From the IMG/VR virus record IMGVR_UViG_3300035698_003461, positions 1-24,409 of that record: a DNA stretch of 24,409 bases; one strand, given 5' to 3'. The position numbers and the translations under genes were made by a program. The notes under the pieces are model-generated. The model searched no databases. It was not told the DNA's origin and was given only the letters and a program-made list of their open reading frames with translations. Positions 21,355 to 24,409 of this stretch are shown here, in pieces (the first letter of the stretch is position 1; each line of letters opens with the position of its first letter). Origin of the DNA: a virus.

Positions 21355-22579
21355 CGGTGTCACGTACACACCATTTGAAAGTGGTAAGTCAGCTAAGGAA
21401 CTTGGTATTGATTTAAGTAGGAAGTTTATAATATTGAGTGATTGTGGTGGTAACCAAATTCCAGTAGGTAGTATAGTCACTGCTAGTGAAAAAAATTATG
21501 AAAGCGATTTAGTTTATGTTTTTGATGGTCACAATACTTCTGGTTTATTTTGGAAACGCCTAGCCTACTATGATGAGGTCTCAGTTCCAGAGGAACTTAG
21601 TGCCAAGTTCAAGGTTGGGGATAGGGTGAGATCTAACAGTTCCAATAATAATATTGGGGATAAAATAGGAAAGATAATTCATATTGAAAGAGATGTCTAC
21701 GCAGTAATGTTCAAAGATTATCATGGTGGATGGAATTGTTTATGTTGTGGTAATACTATTGACTGTGGAGATAGCGGATATAGATTAGATGAAAAACATT
21801 TAGAACTCATTACCTCAGAGCAAAGCTCTTCGGAGCCTATTAATTCAAAAGAACTCATCATCCACTGTCCAACAAAGGAATGGTGGATCAAGTCTGTAAA
21901 GAAGCTGGAGAGAGATTATCCTGAGTTGAGTAATTATGAAGATAAGAGACCAACTGAATGGGAACATGACCCTGAAGAATTTCCTTACGTTGGGATTTAT
22001 TTAAAAGGTGAAATGGACTTAGATGCTTGGTCTAGTCCAGGTTATCTAGGAAAGAAATACCCCCACATCCCCATCACTTCTGCGGAAGAGTATCTGGGGG
22101 AGGGAGAGTTGTTGGATAGAGAAGGAGTTGATGTTGAACTTAGTGCTGGTACCTATTATGGTCCGTCTCTTTGTAACACACTATCATTCGAAGCAGCAGG
22201 TATAGAACCAACAGATGACAGCGAACCATTAACATTAGACAAATTAAATAATAAAAAAACTATTAAAGACAAAATTATGGAAACATCAAACAAGGTGATC
22301 AATGCGATCAAAGACGCAAGACTAAGTGCAGAGGACAAGTTACTCCGTAAGTACGGTATGGTAGATGAAAACATCAACTGGACAATCAATGGTCTATACG
22401 CTATCTATGAGTATGAAGCAGTAAAAAGAGGTTATAAATCAATGGATGCAATGTGTCATAAGGTTGCAATGGAAAGCAGTACTTCTGTATTCGAGGATGA
22501 CGACCTAATCAAGACACACCTACCAGCTCTACTAGAACAGTTAGGCAAGTTGGAGAAGGAAGAATCTAAAAAGAAATAA
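21338..22579 (+). CDS. Multidomain early protein of unknown function
   Basis: This 413-aa protein appears to be a chain of modules. An N-terminal region (residues ~1-90) precedes an SH3/KOW-like barrel (FKVGDRVRSNSSNNNIGDKI, residues ~91-125). A Cys-rich patch (WNCLCCGNTIDCGDSGY) follows. A middle domain (residues ~170-250) contains CPTKEWWIKSVKKLERDYPE and YLGKKYPHIPITSAEEYLGE. A low-complexity acidic/Lys linker leads to a C-terminal ~100-residue domain (SAEDKLLRKYGMVDENINWT). An in-frame ATG at 22277 with a strongly A-rich leader could start the last domain separately. I recognise no catalytic motif. Confidence 0.62.
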   Translation: MTKTINGVTYTPFESGKSAKELGIDLSRKFIILSDCGGNQIPVGSIVTASEKNYESDLVYVFDGHNTSGLFWKRLAYYDEVSVPEELSAKFKVGDRVRSNSSNNNIGDKIGKIIHIERDVYAVMFKDYHGGWNCLCCGNTIDCGDSGYRLDEKHLELITSEQSSSEPINSKELIIHCPTKEWWIKSVKKLERDYPELSNYEDKRPTEWEHDPEEFPYVGIYLKGEMDLDAWSSPGYLGKKYPHIPITSAEEYLGEGELLDREGVDVELSAGTYYGPSLCNTLSFEAAGIEPTDDSEPLTLDKLNNKKTIKDKIMETSNKVINAIKDARLSAEDKLLRKYGMVDENINWTINGLYAIYEYEAVKRGYKSMDAMCHKVAMESSTSVFEDDDLIKTHLPALLEQLGKLEKEESKKK

Positions 22580-22617
22580 CTAAATAAAGTCCGTAAAGGA
22601 CAATAACAAAAAAGACT

Positions 22618-23166
22618 ATGATTAACGAAAAGCTCAATGTTGGTATGGATTCTATCGCACCATTACCAAAAGACATTTACCAGTGTGAATTGTTAGATGT
22701 ATCAATGGAGGAAAGACCAACTTATGACACAAGAAACCTACCTGAAGACAGTCAAGAAATGCAGAAAGTATTAAACTTCCAGTTTACTGTTCTTGAAGGT
22801 AAAGACGGTGATGATGACCTAAGAGGACGTAACATTTGGTCAAACTTTATTCCTACATTCTTCTTCGTAAGTAAGAAGGGTAAGAATAAAACAATGAGAA
22901 TTGTTGAAGCTATTACTGGAACTGAACTAACTGAAGAAGAAAAGAAGTCTGGAATAGACGAAACATTCTTAAACTCTCTAGTTGGTAAGCAGTGTCGAGT
23001 ATCAGTTGAACCAAAAGTAAGTGGTGATAAGACTTACAATAACACTACTGATTGGCTAAAGGCTAACGATCAACTTGAAGCACTAACTGACGAAGAGAAG
23101 GAAAAAGCAGAAGTTAAAAAGGTAATAGATGATATTAATGTAGACGAAATATCACTTTACGACTAA
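22618..23166 (+). CDS. Putative ssDNA-binding-like replication protein
   Basis: This 182-aa protein begins with a beta-rich segment (YQCELLDVS, then NFQFTVLEGKDGDDDLRGRN and IWSNFIPTFFF). A centre with ITGTELTEEEKKSGIDETFL and LVGKQCRVSVEP follows. It ends in an acidic tail (IDDINVDEISLYD). The beta-barrel-like core plus acidic C-terminus resembles DUF669/SSB-like phage replication proteins, whose tail recruits partners. The assignment is tentative; I see no exact SSB motif. It lies after the 413-aa gene and before a strongly structured RNA (23180-23283). Confidence 0.5.
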   Translation: MINEKLNVGMDSIAPLPKDIYQCELLDVSMEERPTYDTRNLPEDSQEMQKVLNFQFTVLEGKDGDDDLRGRNIWSNFIPTFFFVSKKGKNKTMRIVEAITGTELTEEEKKSGIDETFLNSLVGKQCRVSVEPKVSGDKTYNNTTDWLKANDQLEALTDEEKEKAEVKKVIDDINVDEISLYD

Positions 23167-23179
23167 TAATTAGTTATAG

Positions 23180-23283
23180 AATCCCTAATTGTATACGAGC
23201 AATTGGGGGTTTACTAAGGTGTAGGTAGCAAATATTGTGTTGTTCGTTTAACCCGCATGCTCAATTACCTACATCTTAGTAAA
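23180..23283 (+). ncRNA. Tandem-hairpin structured RNA, possible kissing loops
   Basis: Hairpin 1 (23180-23211) pairs AATCCCTAATTG with CAATTGGGGGTT over 12 continuous bp including two U-G pairs. Hairpin 2 (23210-23283) pairs TTTACTAAGGTGTAGGTA with TACCTACATCTTAGTAAA over 18 bp with one G-U, around a 38-nt loop. All wobbles are in the plus (transcribed) sense. GAGC in the first loop region (23197-23200) is complementary to GCTC in the second loop (23259-23262), and ATTG/CAAT can close an inner stem. No U-tract follows, so it is not a simple terminator. It lies 11 nt before the next ATG. Confidence 0.6.
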
Positions 23284-23293
23284 TAAAAACTAT

Positions 23294-23537
23294 ATGACAA
23301 AAAAACAATGCCTAAAAGAAGGTGGCCACTGGATCCAAAATTGCAGAGCAATTCTGGATTGCAACACTACCGAGAGGCTAGTACCAGAACGATATAGAAT
23401 GGAAGGCTTCAATACTTAAATGGTTGCCAGAAAAAGAAGAATCGTTTACTAAAGATGGAGAAAATGAATACGGTTACGATTCCTGCCGCCAACAATTCAT
23501 CGACAACATGGAGAAAGATTTAAATAATAAGGAATAG
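23294..23537 (+). pseudogene. Frameshifted or split small gene
   Basis: From ATG 23294 a 41-aa frame encodes MTKKQCLKEGGHWIQNCRAI... (Cys/His-rich) and stops at 23419. An overlapping +1 frame encodes a well-formed 48-residue tail from 23391 to the TAG at 23535-23537 (DIEWKASILKWLPEKEESFT...GYDSCRQQFIDNMEKD), but it has no ATG of its own. The two halves look like one protein separated by a 1-nt insertion or a +1 frameshift. There is no convincing slippery motif. A true split gene with a TTG start at 23424 is the alternative. Confidence 0.42.
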
Positions 23538-23539
23538 GT

Positions 23540-23875
23540 ATGAAATATAAACAACTTATACCAGACGATTTAATGGAAAAATTAGCAGACATTGAACATC
23601 AACGATGGGCTAAATGGCAAAAGTATTTACATTCTCGCTGTGTTAAAGATAATGTTGGTGAGGGTTATTTATGTATCCCAATGGGATTAGTAAAACATTG
23701 GGAAGAACAAATAGATACTGAATATAAAGATTTATCAGAGAGTGAGAAAGAAAGTGACCGTAACCAAGTAAGAATGTATGAAAGGCATATTTTTGAATTT
23801 GTTAATAATGAGTGTGGTAAACGTATCAGAATAGCAAAAAATAATTTAATTCAAGAATTAAAAGAAAACATGTAA
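23540..23875 (+). CDS. Phage protein of the E-x-x-RW-x-x-W type, unknown
   Basis: This 111-aa protein contains IEHQRWAKWQKYLHSRC, then KHWEEQIDTEYKDLSESEKE and SDRNQVRMYE. This pattern recurs in many small phage proteins, sometimes annotated as RyR-domain-like. Its biochemical function is not established to my knowledge. Start 23540 follows GGAATAGGT, a purine-rich leader. Confidence 0.65.
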   Translation: MKYKQLIPDDLMEKLADIEHQRWAKWQKYLHSRCVKDNVGEGYLCIPMGLVKHWEEQIDTEYKDLSESEKESDRNQVRMYERHIFEFVNNECGKRIRIAKNNLIQELKENM

Positions 23876-23879
23876 ATCT

Positions 23880-24038
23880 ATGAAATTAACAAAAGACTTA
23901 GTAAAACAATTTGAAGATGACTATAATGATAATGGAACAAAAACAGCTATTTATAATTTAATATGGAAAATAGCTGCTGAACTATTAAATGATATTGGTG
24001 TATGCAGTATTAAAACTACTGAACAACCTAAACAATAA
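23880..24038 (+). CDS. Small unknown protein
   Basis: This 52-aa helical protein (MKLTKDLVKQFEDDYNDNGT...) contains a WKIAAELLNDIGVCS segment. Its ATG follows TGTAAATCT with no Shine-Dalgarno. It is in tight succession with its neighbours. No family is recognised. Confidence 0.5.
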   Translation: MKLTKDLVKQFEDDYNDNGTKTAIYNLIWKIAAELLNDIGVCSIKTTEQPKQ

Positions 24039-24039
24039 T

Positions 24040-24409
24040 ATGAACAAAAAAGACTACTTATCACAGCCAACCTGCAAGTGGCTAAGTGAACATGGATGCG
24101 AGATTGAGAGTGATGTTGGATATGAACAATGTATAGGTGGAATACATTCTGATAAAAAAAAATATGGTGGGTTCGCACTTATTAACGAAAAAGAAAGACA
24201 ACTTATTGATATTGCTTGGACACCAGCCTACTCCTGGTCAGATGTCCTAATTTGGAAAGCGAAGGAGTTTTTTGGGGAGGAAAAAGTTATGTTTGATACT
24301 GGTACAGAAATTAAAGAAAAAGATAAAATACTCCTTCCGCTAGGAATACCTAGATTTGGTTACTATACTGAACAACTTTTATTGCTCCTCCAACAAGGCG
24401 ACATAGACA
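24040..24409 (+). CDS. Unknown early protein (C-terminus beyond window)
   Basis: This open frame from ATG 24040 runs 123 codons to the right edge without a stop, so it is truncated by the window. The sequence starts MNKKDYLSQPTCKWLSEHGC. It contains a Trp-rich segment (IAWTPAYSWSDVLIWKAKEF) and a basic turn (KEKDKILLPLGIPRFGYYTE). It has a nine-A run (24153-24161) that is read in frame, unlike the one in terL. No domain is recognised. Confidence 0.55.
   Translation, partial: MNKKDYLSQPTCKWLSEHGCEIESDVGYEQCIGGIHSDKKKYGGFALINEKERQLIDIAWTPAYSWSDVLIWKAKEFFGEEKVMFDTGTEIKEKDKILLPLGIPRFGYYTEQLLLLLQQGDID

Noticed and set aside
24153-24161. Second nine-A run as a frameshift site
   Set aside because: The zero frame continues with a sensible protein sequence through the run to the window edge, so no shift is needed.
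1-24409. UGA or UAG recoding
   Set aside because: TGA ends the 73-aa, 48-aa, 53-aa and 122-aa genes in tight ATGA or similar overlaps, and TAG ends scaffold; no long gene contains an in-frame TGA or TAG.
1-24409. Diversity-generating retroelement, CRISPR array or transposon
   Set aside because: No reverse transcriptase, template/variable repeat pair, regularly spaced repeats with spacers, transposase or terminal inverted repeats were seen.

Overview
The window is part of an AT-rich tailed bacteriophage (or prophage) genome. A head-assembly module lies on the minus strand (1-15793). It holds terminase small and large subunits, portal, scaffold, major capsid protein, a probable decoration protein and two repetitive fibre-like proteins. 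An early/replication module lies on the plus strand (16395-24409). It holds a RepA-type ATPase, an SSB-like protein, an HTH regulator, a HExxH protein and many small proteins. A ~600 bp non-coding control region (15794-16394) separates the two. The standard code fits: TAA, TAG and TGA all end genes. I see no integrase, DNA polymerase, lysis gene, tRNA, CRISPR array or insertion sequence. Host identity cannot be read directly. The promoters are sigma70-like (TTGACA/TATAAT, often with an extended TG -10), and most starts have A-rich leaders without a Shine-Dalgarno motif.

Minus strand in transcription order: late promoter (15924-15896), an immediate intrinsic terminator with a possible leader peptide, terS, a 54-aa gene, terL (apparently needing a -1 frameshift), groEL, portal, three small genes, groES, three unknown genes, a pseudoknot-like RNA element, scaffold, decoration protein, major capsid protein, an 858-aa fibre-like protein, a 111-aa protein and a fibre cut by the window edge. 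A matched but separated GroEL/GroES pair inside the morphogenesis operon suggests that the phage supplies its own folding chamber, probably for its capsid proteins.

The control region carries a 103-nt G-free tract, about ten iteron-like GGTAARYGTT boxes, a 15-bp palindrome and three successive plus-strand promoters. It looks like a combined replication origin and early/late switch. Three plus-strand promoters (16311, 17889, 20119) share a consensus DnaA box exactly 8 bp upstream of the -35 hexamer, with 17-bp spacers.

The larger non-coding gaps inside the operons mostly hold elaborate RNA structures (7437-7541, 17554-17693, 18396-18497, 23180-23283, and simpler hairpins at 4982-5036 and 2337-2376). 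In the four larger elements nearly all imperfect pairs are G-U in the sense of the neighbouring transcript, which suggests selection on RNA. The most interesting points are the terL frameshift cassette, the DnaA-box promoters, the structured RNAs and the late promoter-terminator-leader arrangement.
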